Origin: Pseudoruegeria aquimaris
GTDB taxonomy: Bacteria > Pseudomonadota > Alphaproteobacteria > Rhodobacterales > Rhodobacteraceae
Direction: 5' to 3'
NCBI RefSeq assembly: GCF_900172235.1
Contig: NZ_FWFQ01000019.1
Coordinates: 1 to 64,000 of the forward strand
Length of the DNA stretch: 64,000 nt
Of this stretch, positions 9,640-17,600 are shown one piece after another. Each line of letters opens with the position of its first letter. The first letter of the stretch is position 1. The notes under the pieces were generated by a model. The model did no database searches. It was not told where the DNA came from and worked only from the letters and a program-made list of their open reading frames with translations. Made by a program: the position numbers and the translations under genes.

Positions 9640-10315
9640 CGAACTGACACGCAGCAACAAGCTCCGGCTCACCAAGCTCCGCAACCACCTTCTCGCTTGG
9701 TACGAAGCCGAGGGCCGCACCCTGCCCTGGCGGTCGCCTGCCGCTTCGACCTTCGAACGCATTTGCGTGGAGGTGCTGTTGCAACGCACCCGAGCAGAAA
9801 CCGTGGCCGCGATCTACGCTGTTTTCTTCGCGCGGTTCCCGAGCTGGTCGTCGTTGGCCGACGCAGGCATCCCAGAATTGGAAGAAGCCTTCAAGCCGAT
9901 CGGGCTGTGGCGGCGACGTGCAAAGTCGATGAAATCACTTGCGGAGTACGCAGCGGCCCGCGCCGGGTGTTTCCCAGATGACCCCGCTGAGCTGGCAAAG
10001 GTTCCTGGAGTGGGCCAATACGTTGCCAACGCGATCCTGCTCTTTCAACATGGCCAACCGCGACCCCTGGTCGATGTCAACATGGCCCGCGTGATCGAGC
10101 GCTTCGTGCGCCCTCGCGTGCTCGCGGACATCCGCCACGATCCTTGGCTGCAAGCAGCGGCGCACTGGCTCGTTAGGGAGCGCCCGATCAAAACAAATTG
10201 GGCGACGCTAGACTTCGCGGCAAAGGTCTGCACAGCGCGCACGCCCCGCTGCCATTGCTGTCCCGTTAGCTCACGGTGCGATTGGCTGCGCCGTCGGGTT
10301 TTGCTGCAGCCTTGA
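9626..10315 (+). CDS. HhH-GPD DNA glycosylase, probable G:T mismatch (Mig-type) repair enzyme of the R-M system
   Basis: A 229-residue member of the EndoIII/MutY superfamily. The helix-hairpin-helix VPGVGQYVANAIL lies near residue 129, the catalytic Asp is in LVDVNMARV near 145, and the 4Fe-4S ligands are spaced C-x6-C-x2-C-x5-C near the C terminus (CTARTPRCHCCPVSSRC). The residue after GVGQ is Tyr. EndoIII has Lys and MutY has Ser at this position, while Tyr is found in the Methanothermobacter Mig thymine glycosylase. It overlaps the endonuclease gene by 14 bases, so its role is most likely removal of T from G:T pairs made when the R-M system's 5-methylcytosine deaminates. It ends 50 bases inside the convergent gene at 10266. 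Confidence 0.85.
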   Translation: MSSRDELTRSNKLRLTKLRNHLLAWYEAEGRTLPWRSPAASTFERICVEVLLQRTRAETVAAIYAVFFARFPSWSSLADAGIPELEEAFKPIGLWRRRAKSMKSLAEYAAARAGCFPDDPAELAKVPGVGQYVANAILLFQHGQPRPLVDVNMARVIERFVRPRVLADIRHDPWLQAAAHWLVRERPIKTNWATLDFAAKVCTARTPRCHCCPVSSRCDWLRRRVLLQP

Positions 10316-10868
10316 ATATGGAAAGCATCTCCTTGTTCGAAAGAAGGTCCGCCATCGAGACGTTGATGCACGATGTCCAGAAAGTAGTACCGTTGTCAGG
10401 GTCTGTCTCGTTTGCCTCCCATACCCTTCCCTTCGCCTCCAACGTCGCGATGTCGATGCCCCCCACTATGAACGCGTGGGAGAAGCGATAGATGTCAGAA
10501 ACTGGTCGCTTCCTGTCCCGGAGAAGGGAAACGAAGTAGTAGTAGTCCGGCCGCTGATGCTCGTGATTGTACAGCGGCACCGAGTTGTCATAGTTCCGCC
10601 GCGGTCTAACAGTCCTATCCTTCGTCTTCACGTCAAGCGTGATGCAGTTGGAGACGAGAAAGTCGTGCGTGGTATGGTGGCGATCGTCCGTGAACTGGAT
10701 GCCATTCCGCCGAAGAAAATCCCCCATCACGAGTTCGCCAATGCAACCCACGAAATTCGCCTGTAGTTTCCGGTGAGAATATTCGTACTCGGGGAACGCG
10801 TTCGCCCGTTCGTAGGCCGCGCGAAGCATCTCTTTCGTCAATGGATAGCTCGCGTAAGTCTCTGCCAA
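10266..10868 (-). CDS. Unknown protein with possible PD-(D/E)XK nuclease core
   Basis: 200 residues from a TTG at 10868. No family is recognised with certainty. The segment FVGCIGELVMGDFLRRNG (residues ~38-55), then THDFLVSN and ITLDVKTKDRT (near 68-84), has the E...D...xVK order of small PD-(D/E)XK nucleases. The C-terminal half is rich in aromatic residues (RPDYYYFVSLL). It lies 23 bases after the unknown gene at 10892 on the same strand, so the two are probably co-transcribed, and it converges on the glycosylase gene with a 50-base overlap. Confidence 0.6.
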   Translation of the reverse strand: MAETYASYPLTKEMLRAAYERANAFPEYEYSHRKLQANFVGCIGELVMGDFLRRNGIQFTDDRHHTTHDFLVSNCITLDVKTKDRTVRPRRNYDNSVPLYNHEHQRPDYYYFVSLLRDRKRPVSDIYRFSHAFIVGGIDIATLEAKGRVWEANETDPDNGTTFWTSCINVSMADLLSNKEMLSIFKAAAKPDGAANRTVS

Positions 10869-10891
10869 TGCGTGTTTCTCCCGTGCGCCTG

Positions 10892-11794
10892 CTAGAGATC
10901 GAAAGCTGACCGTCCGACAACGCGCCTCATGTCCGAGGTGAAAACCGAGTGGGGACGGTAGAGCCGCGTGCCGTAGATGTTCTGTACATCGGCGATATCC
11001 TCTCCTCGTCGCGCTAGCTCCGCTTCAATCTGGCGCAACGTGTCATCAGGCATGTAAATCGCGGAGAATCCCATTCTCTTGAACAATTGAATTCTCCTTC
11101 TGGTCACGAACTCGTCGGCCTGGTTGAAGAATCCGAAACCGATTCCCTCGATCGAGTTTGCCGAGTAGAGCAAGCGCTCCCGGGCGCTCTCGGTCTTTAC
11201 TGAGATCAGGAGGTTGGTCGGTGCGCATGGGATAAGGATATCTCCAAGGGCGCGCAGGTCCCGGAGCGCACCCTTGTTCATTAGGGCGTGGCCGGGGACT
11301 TGCCAATCTGGCCACTTGTCGTGCTTCAATCCCATTCGTGGAACGCCCTCGTTCGTCAAGAGATCGCTACAGAGCAGCTCGGAGATATCGCCGACGCCGG
11401 CCTTGGGAACGCGGAAGGGCGGATACCGCCACGTTCGGCCACTCGGGTGCTGAATGGCGAAAGCCTGACCGATATTGGTCGATGAGATGCGAGCTCCGAG
11501 CGTTAGCTCGCACAAATGGACAACGGCCCCTGCGCTGACCGGCGCGTCCATCTGGTTCACGAGGCAGGGGCATAGATCCAGCAGCGTTTCGAGGTGCGAT
11601 TTCACGGTTGTAGGCGCCGGAAGGCGGGTTGCGCCCGCGGCCGGAGGTTGGCTGAAGTCCCGTTTCAGCGCGTTCGCAAGGCCGGTGACTGCCAATGCCC
11701 TCCGCGGAGCTCGAGGTGGCACCACGATCTCGGCGACCTCATCCCAACTTCCGGCTCCTGCGCCCATGGGGCAGAAGGGGTGAAGACAATCCAT
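10892..11794 (-). CDS. Unknown protein, possible restriction-endonuclease-like fold
   Basis: About 300 residues; the ATG at 11794 or the one nine codons later could be the start. The central part includes GDILIPCAPTNLLISVKT followed by ESARERLLYSAN, which resembles the D-x(n)-x-x-K strand pair of PD-(D/E)XK nucleases but with Ser instead of the usual Glu. It is first in a two-gene minus-strand unit with the gene ending at 10266. Placement beside a type II R-M operon suggests a second restriction or defence function, but nothing confirms it. Confidence 0.55.
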   Translation of the reverse strand: MDCLHPFCPMGAGAGSWDEVAEIVVPPRAPRRALAVTGLANALKRDFSQPPAAGATRLPAPTTVKSHLETLLDLCPCLVNQMDAPVSAGAVVHLCELTLGARISSTNIGQAFAIQHPSGRTWRYPPFRVPKAGVGDISELLCSDLLTNEGVPRMGLKHDKWPDWQVPGHALMNKGALRDLRALGDILIPCAPTNLLISVKTESARERLLYSANSIEGIGFGFFNQADEFVTRRRIQLFKRMGFSAIYMPDDTLRQIEAELARRGEDIADVQNIYGTRLYRPHSVFTSDMRRVVGRSAFDL

Positions 11795-11956
11795 CCAAAT
11801 CTTTTCCGTGCTTAATCGTCTTTCTAAGCCCCTGTCTATAAATTGCTTTTCACTTGCACAAGCTGCGGCTTCGCATCAGAAGGCGAAGAGAACTTGGAAT
11901 GGTATGGATAATGGCCGTGGGCATGCCCGGTAACGCGCGGTTAACCTTTATCTACC

Positions 11957-12151
11957 ATGATTTCGTCCATGGTTTGGAAAGTTTTCGTTCGACCAAGACC
12001 TGGCGCGCCAGATATGCGCCAGGGCTATGTGCGGGCCGAGAGCGAAGACGAAGCGCTCGCCCTCGTGGATAGCCAGTCTGCTGTGCTTTGGCCTTGCCCG
12101 GACAAGCTTTGGCCAGGATCACCGAACGCTAGCCTGTGCTGGTCGAACTGA
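11957..12151 (+). CDS. Small hypothetical protein
   Basis: 64 residues starting MISSMVWKVFVRPR; the internal ATG four codons later (MVWKVF...) is an equally good start. The segment DMRQGYVRAESEDEALAL reads like a compact basic/acidic domain. I cannot name a family. It sits between the defence island and the broken tail-fibre fragment. Support is coding-like residue content only. Confidence 0.4.
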   Translation: MISSMVWKVFVRPRPGAPDMRQGYVRAESEDEALALVDSQSAVLWPCPDKLWPGSPNASLCWSN

Positions 12152-12209
12152 AGCGAGTTCACCCAGATCCGCAGGACGCTGGTTTCTCGCCCGCACCCCA
12201 GTCGTGGGC

Positions 12210-12400
12210 TTATCCGACCTTCACCCCCCAGAACGACGTCTGATCCGCCGCGCGGAAATACACCTGCAGCTCGACGGTATCGCCCGCCGTCAGCTGCACC
12301 ATGGTCTGCAGCCAGAGTGCCGTCGCCTCGGAGACATGCGCGCCGCTGATTTCTCCGCGCGAGCCCCGGATCTCGGCTGTCCCGTTCAGTGCGCTCAGCT
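12210..12400 (-). pseudogene. Fragment of a second tail-fibre C-terminal module (distal part)
   Basis: The minus strand reads NGTAEIRGSRGEISGAHVSE, continues through ATALWLQTM, and ends TSFWGVKVG with a stop at 12210-12212. This closely matches the last ~60 residues of the intact fibre gene at 13578, which ends TSFWGAKVG. There is no start, and similarity is lost above about 12390. Together with the piece at 13475-13558 it is one duplicated C1q-like module split by about 1.07 kb carrying the HNH gene. Confidence 0.85.
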
Positions 12401-12477
12401 CCTGACACTTTGTCCCGGCTAGACTCCTCTGAACGTTTTGGCGCCGGGCCTATTTGGCGTATCAATGGCATGAGTAG

Positions 12478-13407
12478 TTGCGGAGCAATGATTTGCTGAA
12501 CCCGATCGACGATATGGGCCGGGAGCTCGATGCGAAATTCACGCTAGAGAAGTTGCCGGACGGATTTGCTCTGACAGTGGAATCCCGGGGCGGGTCAGAC
12601 CAAGGCCCGAACCCCAGCCGGAACAAGAACTACATCGACGGGATGCTTCTGCACCTGAAGCGCATGGCGGCGCATGACATGCGCCTCGATGAAATCCAAG
12701 TGGCCAGTGCGCAGGCGCTACGGCTGCCTGAATCTGAACGCGTTGTCTGGCCTGAAGGCTATCCGCGGCCACTCAGATTGGCGGAAGTTAGCGAGTTCAA
12801 TGAACTACGCCTCGCAATCGGACGCCAATCCGCCGCGTTTCAGAACACGTCGAACTCCACCGGCAATAACAGCAAGAGAATGAAGCTGATTGTGCGCTCG
12901 CCAGAGGCGGCTGCCCTGCCAATGGATCAGCTGGAGGGAATCTTCACGGGACGCAACGGCGGGTCGGTCTGGACGGAAGCCCCAACGTCGGATGAGGAAG
13001 AGCTCTACAAGCGTGTGGCCAACGCGCGCCGCAAAACAAGACGATTGTCCGAGAAGGGCAAGACGCCTCCTGAAGGACAGAAAGACGTCACGCGGGCCAG
13101 TATTTCATCGGAACGCTTTGTCCGGGATCCAAACGTGATCGCCTGGGTGCTTGAACAGGCAGCCGGGTCCTGTGAGGTCTGCGGTGACAAAGCCCCGTTC
13201 CAGCGCGACGACGGCGAACCGTATCTAGAAGTGCACCATGTGCGCCCGCTGTCAGAAGGCGGACCAGACACCGTCGACAATGCGGTTGCCTGCTGCCCGA
13301 ACTGCCATCGCCATCTGCATCACGGGTCAGAACGGGACAATCTCAGGCAATCCCTACTCGAACGCTTAAGTCGCCTGAAGGACTGGCCGCAGAAGCCCAT
13401 CGCCTGA
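12478..13407 (+). CDS. HNH endonuclease, McrA-like
   Basis: 309 residues from a TTG at 12478 (an ATG 12 codons later is an alternative). The C-terminal HNH domain has paired zinc cysteines CEVCGDKAPF, the core EVHHVRPLSEGG, and CCPNCHRHLHHG, the pattern of McrA-type restriction nucleases. The ~200-residue N terminus has no recognised domain; in McrA relatives this part reads modified bases. The gene is on the plus strand, opposite to the prophage late genes, and lies precisely inside a duplicated tail-fibre module. It may be a type IV restriction gene carried as cargo, or a homing-type insertion. Confidence 0.8.
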   Translation: MRSNDLLNPIDDMGRELDAKFTLEKLPDGFALTVESRGGSDQGPNPSRNKNYIDGMLLHLKRMAAHDMRLDEIQVASAQALRLPESERVVWPEGYPRPLRLAEVSEFNELRLAIGRQSAAFQNTSNSTGNNSKRMKLIVRSPEAAALPMDQLEGIFTGRNGGSVWTEAPTSDEEELYKRVANARRKTRRLSEKGKTPPEGQKDVTRASISSERFVRDPNVIAWVLEQAAGSCEVCGDKAPFQRDDGEPYLEVHHVRPLSEGGPDTVDNAVACCPNCHRHLHHGSERDNLRQSLLERLSRLKDWPQKPIA

Positions 13408-13474
13408 CTAAGGTTATTCGGTTCAGCACCATCCGCTCGCTCTTGCGGGCTGCTGTAAGGGCGTTGACACTTTA

Positions 13475-13558
13475 CCTTAGCGTCGGGACGAAGAGGCCCG
13501 TGTCATCCACGGGCGCGGCGAAGCGGTTGATGGAGCCATCGAACACGCTCTGGTCATT
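13475..13558 (-). pseudogene. Fragment of a second tail-fibre C-terminal module (proximal part)
   Basis: The minus strand reads NDQSVFDGSINRFAAPVDDT then GLFVPTLR and a stop at 13472-13474. It aligns with NDQGAFDAANNRFVAPVDGT then YLFGATL in the intact fibre protein. The match breaks exactly where the ~1.07-kb HNH-bearing insert begins, and the remainder of the module resumes at 12400. It lacks a start codon. Confidence 0.8.
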
Positions 13559-13577
13559 TCAGTCTGGTTTGCTTCGC

Positions 13578-14654
13578 TCACCCCACCTTCGCCCCCCAGA
13601 AAGACGTGTGATCCGCGGCGAAATACCCATCCGCAACACGGAAATACCCTTGCAGCTCAACCGTTTCACCCGCCGTCAGCGAAACTATCGTCTGCAGCCA
13701 GAGCGCCGTGGCTTCCGAGACATGAGCGCCGCTGATTTCGCCCCACGACCCGCGGATCTCGGTCGTCCCGTTCTGCACAAGCCGCCCGCTCATGCGCGCG
13801 GAGGTGCTGGCGTTGACCTTGTAGAGCAGCGTCGCACCGAAGAGGTAGGTGCCGTCAACCGGGGCCACGAAGCGGTTGTTCGCGGCGTCGAAGGCACCCT
13901 GGTCGTTGTAGTCGGTGTTGTTGATTGCGATCTTCGTCCAGGACCCGACGTCGACATAATTGTCGTAGTTGGTGTACGCCTTGAACCGCGGCAGCCGGGG
14001 CTGATCGACGATGCCGGTGGCGTTGTCCACGCTCAGCCCGTCGAAGAAGGTGCTGCCGTCGGCCGAGACCGCGAGGCGGAAACGGTCCGAGCCGAAGAGG
14101 CCCACCAGCGCCTTGGTCACGAAGCCAGTCTGCAGCGTCAGCCCGAGATCGCCTCCGGTCGCCTCCTTGTTCATGGTGTAGAACAGGTTGCCCGTGCCGC
14201 CCTCGGCCACGGTTTTCGCGGTCCAGAGCGCGGCGTTGAGCTTGGCCGAGAACGGGTTCGACGCATCCGCCGTCGTGCCCAGCCCCAGCAGCGCCATGTT
14301 CTGCAGCGCCGCCGGTGTGGTGCCGACCCAGCCGGCGCCATCGTAGACGAGCAGCAGGCCCTCGTCCTCGACCCATGCGCGCCAGCCGCTCCGGGGTGGC
14401 AGACGCAGCCAGGCGCCGTCGGTCCAGAGCGCGACGTTCAGGTCCCAGCCGGCCCAGTCGCCGGTCGCGCCCGACGCGACGATGTAGCGGTCGCCATCGG
14501 CGGGCGAGCCGGGCGGCGCGGTCAGGTCCCGGTCGAGAACGGAGAGCTGGACGAGCCCGTCGAGCAGCCGCAGCGCCTCGTTGTGGGTGACATGCTTCTG
14601 GGCCTGCGCCGCCAGGATGTAGGGCAGCAGGAGATGGGTCGTGGCGTCGGACAT
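13578..14654 (-). CDS. Tail fibre/receptor-binding protein: DUF2793 N-terminal part, C1q-like C-terminal part
   Basis: 358 residues. The N-terminal ~110 residues (LPYILAAQAQKHVTHNEALR, then WAGWDLNVALWTDGAWL) match the DUF2793 family, found at the end of tail operons in alphaproteobacterial phages and gene transfer agents. The last ~130 residues (RFVAPVDGTYLFGATLLYK ... TAGETVELQGYF) have the repeated beta-strand pattern of C1q-like domains, which trimerise and often bind receptors. It is the last late gene, 7 bases after the host-specificity gene, and is followed by a broken duplicate of its C-terminal module, consistent with fibre-tip switching. Confidence 0.75.
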   Translation of the reverse strand: MSDATTHLLLPYILAAQAQKHVTHNEALRLLDGLVQLSVLDRDLTAPPGSPADGDRYIVASGATGDWAGWDLNVALWTDGAWLRLPPRSGWRAWVEDEGLLLVYDGAGWVGTTPAALQNMALLGLGTTADASNPFSAKLNAALWTAKTVAEGGTGNLFYTMNKEATGGDLGLTLQTGFVTKALVGLFGSDRFRLAVSADGSTFFDGLSVDNATGIVDQPRLPRFKAYTNYDNYVDVGSWTKIAINNTDYNDQGAFDAANNRFVAPVDGTYLFGATLLYKVNASTSARMSGRLVQNGTTEIRGSWGEISGAHVSEATALWLQTIVSLTAGETVELQGYFRVADGYFAADHTSFWGAKVG

Positions 14655-14661
14655 GGGGTCC

Positions 14662-17600
14662 TCAGAATGTGAGCGTGACGGTTTTCGGCGCGCCCCGCCC
14701 GACGAGGGCGGAGAGCTGGAAGATGCGAACGGTGAGGCTGTCGCCGGGGCCGAGCGGCGCGCCGCAATCGGCGGTCTGGTCTGCGGCCGTGTAGACCGCG
14801 CTGGTGGTTGTCGTGCTCAGCACCCGCTTCACGGTCGCGCCGTCGAGGACCTCGACCTCGTAGGCCTCCAGCTCCTCGGCCAGCGGCACCTCAATCCCGC
14901 CCCAACTGTCGGCCGCGAGAGACCGGGACCGGCGCTTCCAGCGGATGGTCAGATCGCCGGGCGCGCGCGGTCTGCGCCATGGCTGCTCGACATGGGCGAC
15001 CGAGAACGGCCGCAGCCCGACGCCTGTGGGCGTGAATGCCTGCGCGACATAGGTCTCGTCGCTGACCGGACGGCTCGCGGGTCCGATGCGCCAGTTCCAT
15101 GGGATCCCGAGGTCGGCCTCGGCGATCGGCAGCGAGGCGAGGCTGTCGTCGAGCACTACGACGCGGGCACCGGCAGGCGTCGGGTTACCCATCGCACCCT
15201 CAGTGCCGCGCTGGCCGCGCAGGAGCCGGGTCAAACGATACTGGCCGGGGGCTATCAGTTCGGCCGCGCCTGCCTGGACGATCTCCCAGACGCCCGGCGC
15301 GCTCTCGATGGCGAGTGCGTTTGCGCCGCCGAACAAGACCAATTCCGTGACGCTCTCCAGCGTTCCCGTGAGCAGATCGACCACCAGCACGTTGCCGAGG
15401 TCGAAGCGCGAGGTGGGCCCGGCGTAGAAGTCCGAGACCAGCGTGCCGATCCGGGCGCGAGACTGAGCCGTAGTCAGCAGCTCGAACCCGTCCGTCGACG
15501 GGCTGCGGAACACCGCGATCTCGCCCGGCCACGGTATCGCATGCGCCGCGGCGAAAGGGCGGTGCGCTGGCTGGTCCTCGGTCAGCTGCGGCAGGTCGAG
15601 TAGCACTGCATCGGGCGCGCCGAAGACGACCGCCTTTGACAGCGCAGAGGGTCGCGGGGCGCCAGGCGGCAGATCGTAGGCATCCCGATCCTGACGCACG
15701 GCCTCGATGCCGCGCGCGTCGGCATCGGCGATGGAGATGAGGCGCAGCGGGATGGCCCGGCCGTCATGCGCGAGCGTCACCACATCGCCGGGATCGAGTG
15801 CCAGCCGCGACGGCGGCAGACGGAACACCGCGCTTTCCCGGCCGGTCCATGCCTCCATCAGAGCGCGGCGGCAGCGGCGTTCGGCTTCCTCGGGCGGCAC
15901 CGCCATCGGGAAGGACTCGGAGGCGATCCGGGTCGTGTCGACCGTGATGCGCCGCGCCTCGACCTGTGCGGCCTCGTAATCCTCGTCGGCGCGGGCGACC
16001 TGCCATTTCAGGGCCTGGGGCAGTTCGGTTTCCTGGCCACGGGTGAGTTCGATGACATCGCCCTCGCGGGCGGCGACCAGATCGTCGGGTGTGACGTTGG
16101 CCATCGCCGCCCGCCCACGCATGACGAAACGGATCACGCCTTCGGTTTCGACGGCGTCGAAGCCGAAGTGGCGCGCCAGCGTGGTGATCGAGGCGCGCGG
16201 GCTTTCCAGCGCACCGATGGCATATCCCTCGACCGCGCCCCAGAGGCCGCTGACGTCGATCCGGGTCTCGGGCAGCCCCGCGCGCAGGCAGAGGTGCCGG
16301 ACCAGCGCGGCGAGCGACACTGCGCCGAGCCGCCCCGTCAGCCAGTGGCCGAGCCGCCAATTGGGGCCATCGGTCCAGACATCGGTCAGTTCGGGAAAGA
16401 ACGGATACGGACGGGCGTCCCAGGTCCAGGCCGCGCATTCGGGTGTATCGACCATCCGGCCGCCATAGACAGGGGACAGCGGATTGTTCGTCGGATCGGT
16501 CCAGAAGAGCCAGGTCGCCTCGAGATAGGCGCGCTGGATCGCGTCATCCCGCCAGCCGCGGGAGAAATACGGGGTGAGGCTCTCCGACGATTTCGGGTCG
16601 AAGAAGACGTTGGGCTGGTTCGTGCCGCGGTCGATGGCCGGGCAGCCGAGCTCGGTGAAGCGCATCGGTTTGGACTGCGGAAGCCACGGGGTGGTGCCAC
16701 GGTCGCGGGAGGTAATCCAGCCAGCAAGCACATGCACGTCCTCGCCCGGCACGGACGAATAGGGTCCGACGCGCAGTTGCACGGTCGTGTCGGTGATCGG
16801 CGCGATCCAGCTGAATGTCAGCCGCCAGATCCCGCCGCCGATGTCGGTAAGGGCAAGATCGAAGATGTCCAAATCCGAGGTGTAAGGCGCCGCGCCGGAG
16901 AAATCGTCGATCCGGACCTCCTTGTTCGGCGCCCCAGTCAGGTTGACATAGATCCGGGCCCTGCCCGACGTCCCCGGCTTGAGGAGGACGCCGGTCTCAT
17001 AGGTCTCACCCGCCACCACCAGATCCTGCGCCGAGGCCGATTGCGCGAAATCGTTGGACCCGTCGATGGCCGCGATCCTGGCGGCCGAGGTGAACGGGCC
17101 GAAACCTTCCGGGCTCGGCGACACGGTGGCTGTCGTCGGGGACCAGGTCTCGGGGGTGTCGCCGTCGGGGATGGGATTGGTGCGCAGACCGCCGGGGCGG
17201 TCGTGATGTGGTCGCGACCACCAGTTCCACAAATCCTTGTAGCGAAACACCCATGGTTCGCCGTAAACGCCATCGGTGATCGGCGTGCGGACCTGCGCGG
17301 CGCGGTCGGCATCGCTGGCATAGAACCAGTCGAAGCCCTCGCCGCCGGCGATATTAGATTGCAGATAAGCCCGGTCGTAGATCGCGGGCCAACCCTGTTG
17401 CGCATCGGCGTGCTCGAAGCCATCGCGCCAGTCCGACAGCGGCATGTAGTTGTCGATGCCGATGAAATCGATGTTGGTATCCGCCCAGAGCGGGTCGAGG
17501 TGGAAGAACACGTCGCCTGAGCCATCGGCGGGCTGGTGGCCGAAATATTCCGACCAGTCGGCCGCATAGCTTATGGCGGTCCCCGCCCCAAGGATCGAGC

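Noticed and set aside
15766-17520. 584-codon open frame on the plus strand
   Set aside because: It mirrors the gp15-like tail gene; high GC keeps the antisense frame open. No domain motifs or start signals.
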